Assembly (NCBI GenBank): GCA_036732755.1
Contig: DAINBU010000005.1
Span: forward strand, 1-64,000
Direction: 5' to 3'
Source of the DNA: DASRRB01 sp036732755
GTDB lineage: Bacteria > Planctomycetota > B15-G4 > SIAN01
Length of the DNA: 64,000 nucleotides
Shown here: in pieces, positions 51,187 to 60,498 of the stretch
How the letters are laid out: each line of letters opens with the position of its first letter
How positions within the stretch are numbered: the stretch's first letter is position 1
Notes under the pieces: generated by a model
Seen by the model: the letters and a program-made list of their open reading frames with translations, nothing else
Told to the model about the DNA's origin: nothing
Databases searched by the model: none
Position numbers and translations under genes: made by a program

Positions 51187-52737
51187 ATGCGCGCGTCGCT
51201 CGTCGCCTCGCTCGTCCTCGGAATCGGGCTCGCCCCCGCCGGCGCGTTCGCGCGCGCGCAGGGGAAGCCGGAGCTGCTCGCCCCGAACACGCCGCTCGGG
51301 TCGGGCTGGTCGGTGCTGAACTCGCAGGCGGCGCGCTCGGTCGACCGCCTCGCCGACGACTGGGTCAAGACGAGCCGCGACCTCTTCGACCACCCCGAGA
51401 CGGCGCTGCGCGAGACTCGGTCGTCGGCCGCGCTCGCGGCGCTCGCCGAGCAGGCGGGCTTCAAGGTCGAGCGCGGCGTCTCGCAGATGGAGACGGCGTG
51501 GGTCGCGACCTGGTCGTCGGGCGCGGGCGGACCGACGCTCGGCATCCTGGCCGAGTTCGACGCGCTCCCGAACCTCTCGCAGACCGCCGGAGCGCCGCTG
51601 CAGGAGCCCGCCGCGCAGGGCGCGCCGGGCCACGGCTGCGGCCACAACCTCTTCGGCGTCGCCGGCCTGGCAGCGGCCGTCGCCATGAAGGAGGCGCTGC
51701 AGGCGGAGCGCCACCCCGCCACGCTCAAGCTCTACGGCACGCCGGCGGAGGAGCAGGGGATCGGGAAGATCTTCATGGTGCGCGACGGCCTCTTCGACGG
51801 CTGCGACGCGGTTTTGTCGTGGCATCCGTCCGACAAGAACGAGGTCCACACGCAGCCCTCGAAGGCGTGCATCAGCTTCGAGGTCACCTTCTTCGGCCGC
51901 AGCGCCCACGCCTCGGCCGCGCCGTGGGACGGCGTCTCGGCGCTGGATGCCGTCGAAGCCTTCGAGCACGGCGTGAACCTGCTTCGCGAGCACGTCCCGG
52001 AGACGGCGCGCATGCACTACGTCGTGAGCAACGGCGGCGGCGTCCCCAACGTCGTCCCGAACAAGGCGGCGGTCTGGATGTACGTGCGCGGCAAGGATTG
52101 GAGCGAGGCGGAGAAGGTCTACGCGCACTTGAAAGGCATCGTGGACGGCGCCGACCGGATGGCGTGGGGCGAGGAGTTCGGGTCGAAGACGGCGGGGTAT
52201 CGCGCGCCCGACCTCGTGCAGCTCTCCGGCCTCTACGACCTGAACATCAACTTCGCCGGCTCGCAGGTCATGCAGAAGGAGCTCGAGCGCGTCGGCGTCG
52301 CCGCCTACGACGAGAAGGAGCAGGCGTACGCGCGCGCGCTGCAGAAGGCGTTCGGACAGCCCGAGGCGGGCTACCCGACCAAGATCCTCCCCTACGACAA
52401 GGCGCGCGCACCCGAGCCGTCGGGCTCGACCGACGTCGGCAACGTGAGCTGGGCCGCGCCGGTGATCGAGCTGCACGTCGCCACCTGGCCGAGCAAGGTG
52501 CCCGCCCACTCGTGGGCGTCGACGTCGGCGTCGGGGGCGAGCGGCGCCTACAAGGCGATGCTGGTCGCCGCGAAGGTGCTCGCCTGCACCGGCCTCGACC
52601 TCGTCACCGACACGGCCGCGCTCTCCGCCGTGAAGGAGGAGTTCAAGCAGAGCCGCGCGCAGTTCAAGTACTCGCCGGCCGTCGGAAAAGACGACAAGCC
52701 GTCGCTGCCGTCGCACCTGCGCGCGAAGGGCGAGTGA
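51187..52737 (+). CDS. Secreted M20-family amidohydrolase (AbgB-like)
   Basis: This protein of 516 residues has a signal peptide (residues about 1-24) and an M20/M20D aminoacylase domain with an inserted dimerisation domain (about 215-330). The metal ligands HGCGHN, PAEEQG and the later His in VPAHSWAS are present. The closest family is p-aminobenzoyl-glutamate hydrolase and related peptidases or N-acyl amino acid hydrolases. A secreted location is unusual for AbgB-type enzymes, which are normally cytoplasmic. The start at 51187 has GGGAG upstream. It ends 10 bp from the convergent glycosyltransferase gene. Confidence 0.88.
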   Translation: MRASLVASLVLGIGLAPAGAFARAQGKPELLAPNTPLGSGWSVLNSQAARSVDRLADDWVKTSRDLFDHPETALRETRSSAALAALAEQAGFKVERGVSQMETAWVATWSSGAGGPTLGILAEFDALPNLSQTAGAPLQEPAAQGAPGHGCGHNLFGVAGLAAAVAMKEALQAERHPATLKLYGTPAEEQGIGKIFMVRDGLFDGCDAVLSWHPSDKNEVHTQPSKACISFEVTFFGRSAHASAAPWDGVSALDAVEAFEHGVNLLREHVPETARMHYVVSNGGGVPNVVPNKAAVWMYVRGKDWSEAEKVYAHLKGIVDGADRMAWGEEFGSKTAGYRAPDLVQLSGLYDLNINFAGSQVMQKELERVGVAAYDEKEQAYARALQKAFGQPEAGYPTKILPYDKARAPEPSGSTDVGNVSWAAPVIELHVATWPSKVPAHSWASTSASGASGAYKAMLVAAKVLACTGLDLVTDTAALSAVKEEFKQSRAQFKYSPAVGKDDKPSLPSHLRAKGE

Positions 52738-52747
52738 CCGCTCCCGA

Positions 52748-54325
52748 TCAGCGCGCCAATGGGCGCGAAAGGTCGAACAGGACGACGTCCGCGCCGGTTT
52801 TCTCGAGCCGGTATCGCGTCGACGTCCACGTCCGCTCCAGGAACTCCGCGAGCTGCGCGTGCGACGTGTCGGACGGATCGATCGGCGGTTCGATCAGCGC
52901 GAACCAGCCCTTGATCGGCGCGTCGACGGATTGGCCCGCGCGGAGGAATCGCTCCAGCTGCAGCTCGTCGAAGCCGCCGCGGACCTCCCTGCGGGCGTAG
53001 TAGGACGTGCATTCCGTGCCGTTGGCGGTGGTGCACACGACCTGGTCGGCCGGGACGTGCGCGCGCAGGACGTCGCCGAGTTCCTGGAAATAGGGCGTGC
53101 GATCGCGCCGTTGCAGCTCCATCACGTCGCGCGTGATCCAGAGTCCGCCGGCGACGGCGACCGCCGCCCAGACGCCGCACGCGATCGGTCGGACCGCCGT
53201 CGCGTGCACGGCCGCCCCGATCAGGAACGCGACCAGCGGCAGGGCGACGATCAACCAATAACGGTGGATGAGGACGGCCTGGAGCAGCGGCGTCGAATAG
53301 AGGATCGCGAACGTCGCGAGCCCGGCGAGCGTCGTCCACGCGCGCCGCGCGACCGATCGCTCCGGCGCCCACCAGCGTGCCGCCGCGAGGCCGATCGTCG
53401 CGCCGAAGAGGGCGAGACCCAGGGCCGGCCAACCGAACAGGAATTGGACGTGGCCGAGCAGGCGCGCCTGGATCTGCGCTGCCGTGACGTCCGGCATCCG
53501 AGTCGAGAAGCCGAGGAAGCTGTGCGCGAAGAGGGAGGAGAACGTCGCCGGCCGTGCCACGACGCCCGCCGGAGTGGCGAACGCCTGCGCGACGAACATG
53601 TGCATCGCATGGAGTCCGAGCGCGACCGGGATCGCCGCGCCGAACGTCAGCGCGCGACCGAACCGCCGGCCGAACAGGTCGCGCAGCGCGATGAAGCCCG
53701 CGACGATCAGTCCCGGCCATGCGAAGAACACCGATCCTGCGAGGGCCCAGAGCACGAGCGCGCGCCGCGGCCGCGCCGGATCGCGAGCGCGCGCGCGCTC
53801 GTCCAGGAGGAGCGCCAGCAGGGCGAGCGTGATCGCCTCGGGCCCGAGCTCGCTGCCGTGCGTCGAGAAGTAGGCGCCGGCCGGCAGCACCGCGGTCGCG
53901 AACGCCGCCGCGAGCCCCGCCCGTCGCGACAGCGCCTCCGCGACCAGCGCATAGGTGACGACCACCTGCAGCAGCGCGAAGGCGACGCCGAGCGACTTGA
54001 TCGGCAGCGGCCCGTCGCCGAACCACGTCATCAATGCGCTCGTCGCGATCGCCATCCCCGGCGGATGGTGGCTGTAGACGATCCATTGATCCGGCGTCGC
54101 CGGCGCGGCGTTCTCGATCATCGCGAAGCGCGCGTTCACCGGACCGTACTCGACGAGGTTGCGCGCCATCTTCGAATAGAAGGCGCCGAGCAACTGCCAG
54201 CCGAACCCGAATGGGCCTGCGAGAGCGCCGGATCGCGCGACGAATGCCCATGCGACGATGGCGGCGAGCGCGAGCGAGCAGGCGATCCGCCGCCGGCGCT
54301 CCGGCTGACCCACGTCCGACGTCAT
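52748..54325 (-). CDS. Polytopic ArnT/PMT-like glycosyltransferase, paralogue 1
   Basis: This protein of 525 residues has about 11 membrane helices, with a first large loop carrying Tyr-Ser-His-His-Pro-Pro-Gly (about residues 85-91) and GSELGPE, then HRYWLIVALPL. This is the pattern of GT-C fold lipid-linked-sugar transferases (ArnT, PMT, GT83/GT39 type). These enzymes move a sugar from a polyprenyl phosphate to lipid A, protein or another acceptor on the outer face of the membrane. Two paralogues sit at 54426-55979 and 60499-62079. The C-terminus (RYRLEKTGADVVLFDLS) is conserved with the third paralogue. The acceptor cannot be told. Confidence 0.82.
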   Translation of the reverse strand: MTSDVGQPERRRRIACSLALAAIVAWAFVARSGALAGPFGFGWQLLGAFYSKMARNLVEYGPVNARFAMIENAAPATPDQWIVYSHHPPGMAIATSALMTWFGDGPLPIKSLGVAFALLQVVVTYALVAEALSRRAGLAAAFATAVLPAGAYFSTHGSELGPEAITLALLALLLDERARARDPARPRRALVLWALAGSVFFAWPGLIVAGFIALRDLFGRRFGRALTFGAAIPVALGLHAMHMFVAQAFATPAGVVARPATFSSLFAHSFLGFSTRMPDVTAAQIQARLLGHVQFLFGWPALGLALFGATIGLAAARWWAPERSVARRAWTTLAGLATFAILYSTPLLQAVLIHRYWLIVALPLVAFLIGAAVHATAVRPIACGVWAAVAVAGGLWITRDVMELQRRDRTPYFQELGDVLRAHVPADQVVCTTANGTECTSYYARREVRGGFDELQLERFLRAGQSVDAPIKGWFALIEPPIDPSDTSHAQLAEFLERTWTSTRYRLEKTGADVVLFDLSRPLAR

Positions 54326-54425
54326 TCGTAAGACTCATACTGGGGCGGATGAAGAGACGCCAGGAAGCGGACGCGCGGCGCTGCTGCATTCCGACGAAGA
54401 CGGACGCTGAGGGCGCGGAGCCGGG

Positions 54426-55979
54426 CTACTTCGGGTGCGCCAGGTCGAACAGCAGGAGCGTGCGCCGACTGCGCGGCAGGTCGACCTCGACGGCCGAAAA
54501 GCGTTCGCGCAGGAAGGTCTCGAGCGACGCGGATGGAAACGTCACCTCCGGCGACGGCGGCTTCACGAGCGCGAACGCTGCGCGCGGGACCGCGACCGCG
54601 GCTCCCCCTGACGCGAACCCTCCGGCGAGGTCGCGATCGCTCATGTTCCCGGTGAGTTCGCGATCGCAATAGAAGACGAGGCAACTCGACGGCGGCTCGG
54701 AGGTGAACACGCGTGTTCCCGACGGCGTCCGCGCGGCGAGCGCCTCGCCGAGTTCTTCGTAGTCCGCGGTCCGTTCGAGCAACTGGCTCGCGTGCGCGTC
54801 CCACGCGGCCTTTCCCGCCACCGCGACGAGGAGCGTCGCTGCGACCGCTGCCGGAAGCGCCCGCGTGCCGGCGACGTGCATGACGATCCCGCCGAGGAGC
54901 GCGATCCAGGGCAGCGCGATCGCCAGCCAATACGAATGGAACCAGACTGCCTGCGGGAACGGGAGCGAATACCCGAGCGCGAACGTCAACATCCCGAGGA
55001 ACGGAGCGGTGCAGCGCGCGTCGCGCAGCACCGCGATGCGCCGCTGCAGCAGAAACGCCGTGAGTCCGGTCGCTGCGACGATCAGGCCGGGCATCGTGAA
55101 GAGCGTCCGCAGGTGCCCGCCGACGCGTTCGAGGACCCGTTCCGTGCCGAAGCGTTGCGTCACCTCGGTGATGCCGTTCACGCCGTGGGAGAGGAACATC
55201 CCGCCCAGCGAGCCGCCCTGTCCGCCGCCGAATGATCCCGTCGCGAGCCGGACGTGGATCAGATGGAGCGCCAGCACGAACGGCACCGCCGCGCCGAACA
55301 GCACCGCCCGCCGCAGCCGGCGGCCGCAGAGATCGCGCAGGGCGACGAACCCCGCGATCGGCAGCGCGGCCCACGAAAACAGGGACGCCGCGAAGAACGC
55401 TGCCAGCACCGCCGCGGAGCGCGGCCGCTCCGGATCGCGCGCGCGCGCGTGTTCGTCCAACAGGAGCGCGAGCATCGAGAAGCAGATCACGATCGGCCCG
55501 AGCTCGCTGCCGTGGGTCGAGAAGCTTGCGCCGGCCGGCAGTGCCGCCGTCAGCAGCGCCGCGGCGAGCCCGGCGCGCCGCGAGAGTGCGCGCGCGACGA
55601 GAAAGTACATGACGAGGACAAGCCCGAGCGACGCGACCACCGCGGGAAGCTTCGAGGCCATTGCCGACGTCCCGAACACCACGAACGACGCCGCCATTGA
55701 CCAGATCGTTCCGGGTGGATGGTGGACGTAGTAGACCCAGCTCGACTCGGGGACGTGGTCGGCGTTGACGATGCCGGCGAAGTGCGTGGCGAAGAAGCCG
55801 TACCGCAGAGAGTTTCGCGCCTGCATCCCGTACCACGCGCCGAGCCACTGCCAGCCCCTGCCGAATGGACCGAGGTACGCGGCCGCGCGCGCGAAAGCGG
55901 CCGCGACCACGATGATCGCAAGTGCGGCGGCAGCCAGCGCGCGCCCGCGCCGCGAGGCGGTCGGCGTGCTCGATGTCAT
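54426..55979 (-). CDS. Polytopic ArnT/PMT-like glycosyltransferase, paralogue 2
   Basis: This protein of 517 residues follows the same plan as the gene downstream: about 11 helices, a first loop with YVHHPPG and GSELGP, a hydrophobic core and a soluble C-terminal domain (VFTSEPPSSCLVFYCDRE). It is 100 bp upstream of paralogue 1 on the same strand and probably co-transcribed with it. The catalytic acidic residue expected in the first loop of GT-C enzymes cannot be assigned with certainty. The C-terminal segment differs from the other two paralogues, so its acceptor may differ. Confidence 0.82.
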   Translation of the reverse strand: MTSSTPTASRRGRALAAAALAIIVVAAAFARAAAYLGPFGRGWQWLGAWYGMQARNSLRYGFFATHFAGIVNADHVPESSWVYYVHHPPGTIWSMAASFVVFGTSAMASKLPAVVASLGLVLVMYFLVARALSRRAGLAAALLTAALPAGASFSTHGSELGPIVICFSMLALLLDEHARARDPERPRSAAVLAAFFAASLFSWAALPIAGFVALRDLCGRRLRRAVLFGAAVPFVLALHLIHVRLATGSFGGGQGGSLGGMFLSHGVNGITEVTQRFGTERVLERVGGHLRTLFTMPGLIVAATGLTAFLLQRRIAVLRDARCTAPFLGMLTFALGYSLPFPQAVWFHSYWLAIALPWIALLGGIVMHVAGTRALPAAVAATLLVAVAGKAAWDAHASQLLERTADYEELGEALAARTPSGTRVFTSEPPSSCLVFYCDRELTGNMSDRDLAGGFASGGAAVAVPRAAFALVKPPSPEVTFPSASLETFLRERFSAVEVDLPRSRRTLLLFDLAHPK

Positions 55980-56020
55980 CCGAGGAGCGATCTTGGTCGC
56001 ATCACGAGATCATGCGACGT

Positions 56021-56101
56021 GCGACCCGAGTCCGGCTCGAAAAGTCGGGAGCCGACCTCTTCCAGTTCGATTCCTCGAAGCGCAAGGCGAAGGCGCGCTG
56101 A
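56021..56101 (+). pseudogene. 3' fragment of a glycosyltransferase gene (repeat copy 1)
   Basis: This 81-bp stretch is identical, except for one base, to the end of the glycosyltransferase gene at 60499-62079. It includes the stop codon and encodes the last 26 residues (RLEKSGADLFQFDSSKRK region). No matching sequence lies to its left, so only the tail is present. It belongs to the left copy of the 209-bp direct repeat. Confidence 0.85.
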
Positions 56102-56144
56102 CCCGTCGCGTGGCGCGCCTCGCGGCACGACGCGGATGCCCGGT

Positions 56145-56229
56145 TCATTCCGATCGGACGACCCGTCCGTCGCGAAACGTCAGGCCCGCGTCGTCGAACA
56201 GCGCCTGGACCAGGGGATTCGTGCGGTAG
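56145..56229 (-). pseudogene. 3' fragment of the SGNH-hydrolase gene (repeat copy 1)
   Basis: This 85-bp stretch matches exactly the last 28 codons and stop of the minus-strand SGNH-hydrolase gene at 62123-63829 (YRTNPLVQALFDDAG region). The homology stops abruptly at 56229, where low-G+C sequence begins. It is the right part of repeat copy 1. Confidence 0.85.
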
Positions 56230-56233
56230 AGCG

Positions 56234-56239
56234 TATAGT
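56234..56239 (+). promoter_or_regulatory. Possible -10 element (TATAGT) for a leaderless transcript
   Basis: TATAGT ends 7 bases before the ATG at 56247 and directly follows the end of the direct repeat at 56229. There is no Shine-Dalgarno in the gap, so transcription may begin at or next to the start codon. No good -35 is visible. Confidence 0.3.
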
Positions 56240-56246
56240 TCCGCGG

Positions 56247-58157
56247 ATGCTCCGCCGCCACTCGGGGATTCTTGCTGGTATCGCATTGGCAGCCCTGTGG
56301 TCCGTTGTCGGCCTCGGGTTGCTGCGCGACTATGGGCCGACTTGGGACTGCACGATCGGCGAGTACCCGCTCGGCGAATCGCTTCTGCATGCAATGACGT
56401 CCGACGCGTCGCTGCGCGAGGCCCCGCTCCACGCGACGATCGGAAACCTGCGCGCTCCGCATCCCGCGTTCAATCTCGAGCTCTCATGGCATGTGTGTTG
56501 GCCACTCGCCTCGACTCTCTCGGCCGCCAGCTGTCGTCTGTTCTGGACTGAGCTCGACTGGATGCCAGCGATGGCGGCACACAACCTCCCGATCGTACTA
56601 TTGGTCGCTGTGCTCATCGTCTGCATCGTTCGCTGGATGACCCCGCGAGCGGGAGTCCTGACGGCGCTGTTCGCCTCGCTTTTCTTGATGACTTCGCCGC
56701 GATTCTTCGCCGACTCCTTCAACAATCTCAAGGATACGCCCGAGGCGGTACTTTACACGATCGCGCTGCTCGTCGCGGCGCGTGCAGTACGAATCGGCGG
56801 CATCCGATCCTGGCTCGCGGCTGGGGTGCTCTGCGGCGCCGCGCTTGCGCAGAAGGCCAACGCAATCTTCCTCCCGATCGAAGTTGCAGGATGGGTCTTG
56901 GTGTCTCGATGGATGCGCGTGCCGGCCCGCGATCGAGAGCGGCGACCGCATGAATGGCGCGACGTCATGTTCGGATTGATCGCCGCCATCGTAGCCTACT
57001 TCGCCCTCTCGCCGCAATTCTGGTTCGACACAATCGACCGCCTGACGCAACATTACACCCATATCTTCCGGACCGGCAACATCGCGTTCCGTGCGGCGGA
57101 CATCGGACAACAACCCGGCGCGGCCAATCTCCGCGTCGATCTCGACGGCGTGATGCAGGCCGTCACCACGACGCCGATTCCAGTGCTGTTGCTTTTCATC
57201 GTCGGGCTCTTTGCGCCGACGCTTTCCCGCCGCGACCGCGCGCTCCTCGCCATCGGTACCGTCCTCCCGGTCGGGCGCACGCTCATCCCGGGAATGGTCA
57301 ACTTCGATGGAGTTCGACATTTCGACGAGTTCCTTCCGCCGATGTGCCTGCTCGCGGCGTCCGGACTCTCTTGGCTCGCGGAGCGTGTCACGCGCTGGCG
57401 GCGATTGACGTCTCGCCGCGCTCTCGCTCGGGTCGTCGCGAACAGCCTCCTCGCCGCAGCGATCTCGCCGGGTGCATGGGCGACGCTCCGCACCCATCCG
57501 AACGGAACCGTCTACTTCAACGCCCTCGTCGGCGGCCTCTCGGGCGCGCAGCACTGCCAGCTGCGAGATGCCACTGACTATTGGGGCAATTCGTATTGGC
57601 AGGCGATCGACTGGCTGAACGTCCATGCAGAATCGGGTGCTTCGATTCTCTCGCCGGTGGCTGGCCATATCGTGCGAGCGATCGCTCCGGTTCGGCTGCG
57701 GTCCGACCTTCACGCGGGCGAACCCGACGACGGCGGACGCAACGAATCACTCTACGTCGTCTACATCACACGGCGCGGCTGGTACGACCGCGCGCTGGTG
57801 GAACTCGACCAGGAGGTCGCGCCGGTCCACACGATTTGCGTCGACGGCGCTCCGATCCTCAAGATCCTCCGCTTTGCCGCGGGAGAAGAGGCGACGCGCG
57901 CGCGCGAGCGTCTCGTTCGTTCGCAGCGCGCCGTGATGCTGCGCAACCGCATCGCAGCCTGGGTGCAGCGCGATCCCCGCCTTTTCTACGAGATCGAGCG
58001 CGTCCTCGCGGGACGCGCGACAGCAGGCGACGAAGCGACGCTGAACCACTTGCGAGCGATACTTCCGCCCAAACTCCATCCGGGGCTCGAAGACTTCCTG
58101 CGCGAGCTCGATCCGGGCCCTGGATTCCCGCCGGCAGACAGCCCGAGCGATCGATGA
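56247..58157 (+). CDS. Polytopic membrane protein, probable GT-C-like glycosyltransferase
   Basis: This protein of 636 residues has a first helix (GILAGIALAALWSVVGLGLL), an extracytoplasmic loop with DYGPTWDCTIGEYPLGE that carries candidate acidic residues, then about ten further helices. A soluble C-terminal region of about 180 residues holds HPNGTVYFNALVGGLSG and DYWGNSYWQAIDWLN. This layout resembles PMT/GT39-like or YfhO-type enzymes, but the family is not certain. Its G+C is lower than that of its surroundings. The ATG at 56247 is the first in frame that begins a membrane helix. The stop overlaps the next gene by 4 bp. Confidence 0.72.
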   Translation: MLRRHSGILAGIALAALWSVVGLGLLRDYGPTWDCTIGEYPLGESLLHAMTSDASLREAPLHATIGNLRAPHPAFNLELSWHVCWPLASTLSAASCRLFWTELDWMPAMAAHNLPIVLLVAVLIVCIVRWMTPRAGVLTALFASLFLMTSPRFFADSFNNLKDTPEAVLYTIALLVAARAVRIGGIRSWLAAGVLCGAALAQKANAIFLPIEVAGWVLVSRWMRVPARDRERRPHEWRDVMFGLIAAIVAYFALSPQFWFDTIDRLTQHYTHIFRTGNIAFRAADIGQQPGAANLRVDLDGVMQAVTTTPIPVLLLFIVGLFAPTLSRRDRALLAIGTVLPVGRTLIPGMVNFDGVRHFDEFLPPMCLLAASGLSWLAERVTRWRRLTSRRALARVVANSLLAAAISPGAWATLRTHPNGTVYFNALVGGLSGAQHCQLRDATDYWGNSYWQAIDWLNVHAESGASILSPVAGHIVRAIAPVRLRSDLHAGEPDDGGRNESLYVVYITRRGWYDRALVELDQEVAPVHTICVDGAPILKILRFAAGEEATRARERLVRSQRAVMLRNRIAAWVQRDPRLFYEIERVLAGRATAGDEATLNHLRAILPPKLHPGLEDFLRELDPGPGFPPADSPSDR

Positions 58158-58660
58158 CCCCGCGCGCGCGAACGTGGCCGAATCGCTGGGTGCTTATCGC
58201 GACGTTTGCGCTCCTCGCATGGCGCATCGCCGGTTCGGCAGCCGAGCTGGGACGGACGTGGACTCGCGGAGACGTATTCGGCCGCTCGTTCCAGGAGCGG
58301 ATCGCGGCGATCGACGAGCCATTCGACGCGCGATTGCGCCATTCGCTTCGCTTAGGCTCCAGGGTCTACGACGCGATCCTGGAGCACGTGCCTGCGAACG
58401 GGATCGTCGGGTTGACCCAGCGCGGCGGCGAAGCCGAATTCAAGCTCGTTCGCGCCCTCGTCTCGCTCACGTATCCGCGTCGCTATGCGTCGCTGGAGGA
58501 GGTGCTTCCGGGCAAAGCGCGCAGCGCCCCGGCCGGCGACCGTCACGGCTTCGTGCTGACGTTCGCTCCGAACGAGGAGTTTCCCGGCCAGGAGCGCTGC
58601 GAGCGCCTCACCATCACCCCACGCTTTTCGTTGTGGCGAGTGAAGCCGGAGGCGCAATGA
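58154..58660 (+). CDS. Small single-helix protein of unknown function
   Basis: This 168-residue protein has one N-terminal membrane helix (WVLIATFALLAWRIAGSA, about residues 12-29) and an extracytoplasmic domain of about 135 residues. The domain has VYDAILEHVPANGIVGLTQRGGE and LVSLTYPRRYASLEE, the pattern of the soluble tail often attached to membrane glycosyltransferases. I do not recognise a family. It overlaps the genes on both sides by 4 bp (ATGA each time), so the three proteins are made together and probably act together. Confidence 0.75.
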   Translation: MTPRARTWPNRWVLIATFALLAWRIAGSAAELGRTWTRGDVFGRSFQERIAAIDEPFDARLRHSLRLGSRVYDAILEHVPANGIVGLTQRGGEAEFKLVRALVSLTYPRRYASLEEVLPGKARSAPAGDRHGFVLTFAPNEEFPGQERCERLTITPRFSLWRVKPEAQ

Positions 58661-60180
58661 CGATCGGCATTTTCGCGCTGCTCATCATGCTCGGTGCGCC
58701 GCTCATGCTCGGCGCCGGGATCGTACGGGCGATCGGAGTGTCGTCGCGTGACGGTCGGCTCGCGTTCATCGGTTGGGCGTGGATGGCCGGTTCGCTCGCA
58801 CTCGCCCTGCTCATCGATATCGCACTGTGGCTCGAGCTCCCGCTGCGCGCGACGGTCATCGGCTCCGCGGTCGCCGCAGCGATTGTCGCCTCGTGGTGGT
58901 TCCCGCGCCTGACACGACGCCGAGAGAGACAGGCGACGATCGCCACTGCCGCGATCGCCCCGCCGCCGGACGGTTCGCGCTTCGGGCGCGCGGCGTTCGC
59001 GGTCGCCGTCGTCTTCGTCCTCTTCCTCACGTTCGATCGCAGTCTCATTGCCAACGCATCGGTCGTCTTCTTCGGCGATGAAATGTGGATCTGGAATGGG
59101 AAGGCGCAGGCGCTTTTCACCGCCGGAGGCTTCAACGCCGCGTTGGCGCGCGCCGCGGCCGAATTGCGACTTTCCCATCCCGACTATCCGCCGCTGGTAT
59201 CGCATTCCGCGCTGTGGACCTATCTCTTCACGGGCGGCGTGAATTTCGTCGAGGTCAGGCTGACTGCACAATGCACCGTTGCGGCGCTGCTTCTGATCGC
59301 GGGCGCGGCGCTGCGACGGCGCGTTGCTCCCGGTGTCGCCGCGGTGCTGCTGTTCCTGCTCGCAACGACTCACACGCTGTCGCTGGCGACGTCGCGATGT
59401 TCCGGGGACGGCTACGTCGCGCTCGGCTTCCTCGCCGCGCTCGATGCGTGGCTGCGCTTCGAGGAGACCGGCGCGCGGCGTTGGTGGCGATGGTTGTGCG
59501 TCTCGCTCGCGTTCGCAGTGTTCTCGAAGAACGAGGGGGATCTCTACCTTCTTGCGCTTGCAGGCGGCATCGCCGTCGCGGCGCTCTTCCAGCCGCCGAT
59601 CCGCGTACGGTTGAAGGAGCTCCGCGGCGCGTGGGTCGTCGCGCCGCTGCCGCTTCTGCTGATCGGCGTGCAGTGGCTCGCGAACGCGCGCAGCGGATTC
59701 GCGAACGACTTCGCGGGCGGTAAGCACGACGACTCACTCTGGAAGATGCTGCCGGGCCGACTGCAGAGCAGCGTCTTCACGAAGATCCTAGGCGCCTACT
59801 GGACGACGATGACGACGACGACCTTGCCACCGAACGACGGCCGACCGTGGTTCACCCAGCCGTCGGACCAGAATCTGCTGATGTTGCTGGCACTGGTGCT
59901 CGCGTTGCTCGCACCGCGCCGGACACTTCGCGGGCCGCGTTGCGTCGTCGCCGCTGCCGTCATCTTCTCGCTGGCAGGCATGGCGGTCATCTACGTCGGG
60001 ACGCCCCACGACGTCGACTGGCACCTGTTCTTCTCGGTCGATCGCGTCCTCGGGCAGATTGTTCCCGCCGCGACGCTCCTCCTCGCACAAACCCTGAACG
60101 AGCGGCTCCACGACCACCGCGCCCTGCGCCTGCAGGCGTTCCACGGCGACGACTCCGGGACGCAGCCGAGCGGCCCGTGA
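58657..60180 (+). CDS. Polytopic membrane protein, GT-C-like
   Basis: This protein of 507 residues has about 11 helices. An extracytoplasmic loop after the third or fourth helix contains FFGDEMWIWNGKAQALF and LSHPDYPPLVSH, the Asp/Glu-Pro pattern seen in the first loop of GT-C glycosyltransferases. A later region has SKNEGDLYLLALAGG. It ends with VIYVGTPHDVDWHLFFSVDRVLGQ, which resembles the TP.DL.WHL motif of bacterial polyprenyl-linked sugar transferases. The substrate is unknown. It is the last gene of the coupled low-G+C triplet. Confidence 0.72.
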   Translation: MTIGIFALLIMLGAPLMLGAGIVRAIGVSSRDGRLAFIGWAWMAGSLALALLIDIALWLELPLRATVIGSAVAAAIVASWWFPRLTRRRERQATIATAAIAPPPDGSRFGRAAFAVAVVFVLFLTFDRSLIANASVVFFGDEMWIWNGKAQALFTAGGFNAALARAAAELRLSHPDYPPLVSHSALWTYLFTGGVNFVEVRLTAQCTVAALLLIAGAALRRRVAPGVAAVLLFLLATTHTLSLATSRCSGDGYVALGFLAALDAWLRFEETGARRWWRWLCVSLAFAVFSKNEGDLYLLALAGGIAVAALFQPPIRVRLKELRGAWVVAPLPLLLIGVQWLANARSGFANDFAGGKHDDSLWKMLPGRLQSSVFTKILGAYWTTMTTTTLPPNDGRPWFTQPSDQNLLMLLALVLALLAPRRTLRGPRCVVAAAVIFSLAGMAVIYVGTPHDVDWHLFFSVDRVLGQIVPAATLLLAQTLNERLHDHRALRLQAFHGDDSGTQPSGP

Positions 60181-60498
60181 TCAAGGCGGAAGTCGAAGGC
60201 GACCCGTGCTCCGAGCGCGAGATCCAAGAGTCGTTTCCGCAGCTTGCGACGAAACCGACCACGTTCGTCGGCGGTGTAGGGTGCACTTCTCCGTCCGAAT
60301 GTCCAGCGACACCCAGTCCTACGAGATAAGGCGACACCCACCTTTACGAGTCGGTCAGCCATGGTCTGTGTTTCTTCCGGTACGACTCTTTGGGACCTTG
60401 CCGCTATGCCGTCTGATTGCGCGGTCCGTGCGCCGCGCGGTCAATGTTGCGGCCTTGCTTAGCTCGCGGATCGCCGCGCCACTATCCTTCCGCTCCCG
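60181..60498. other. 318-bp non-coding stretch with short tandem repeat
   Basis: No gene is supported here. The stretch is lower in G+C than the gene that follows. It contains two imperfect 20-bp units (60306-60325 and 60331-60350) and no recognisable transposase remnant. It probably holds the promoter of the glycosyltransferase gene at 60499. Confidence 0.5.
60306..60350. repeat. Imperfect tandem repeat, 25-bp period
   Basis: Two 20-bp units beginning GCGACACCCA and ending TACGAG differ at three positions and are separated by ATAAG. The minus-strand reading GGGTGTCGCCTTAT resembles the short elements left near IS200/RAYT-type transposases, but this is only an impression. Confidence 0.5.

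Larger units (their letters stand above)
56021..56229. repeat. 209-bp direct repeat, left copy
   Basis: Bases 56021-56229 equal 61999-62207 with a single mismatch (G at 56030 against A at 62008), so the two copies are offset by 5978 bp. Homology ends sharply on both sides. The right copy lies across the ends of two intact convergent genes. The left copy is a detached fragment of that junction. Confidence 0.97.

Noticed and set aside
60181..60498. Transposase remnant
   Set aside because: The short frames in this stretch show no catalytic motif of any transposase I recognise; only the small tandem repeat stands out.
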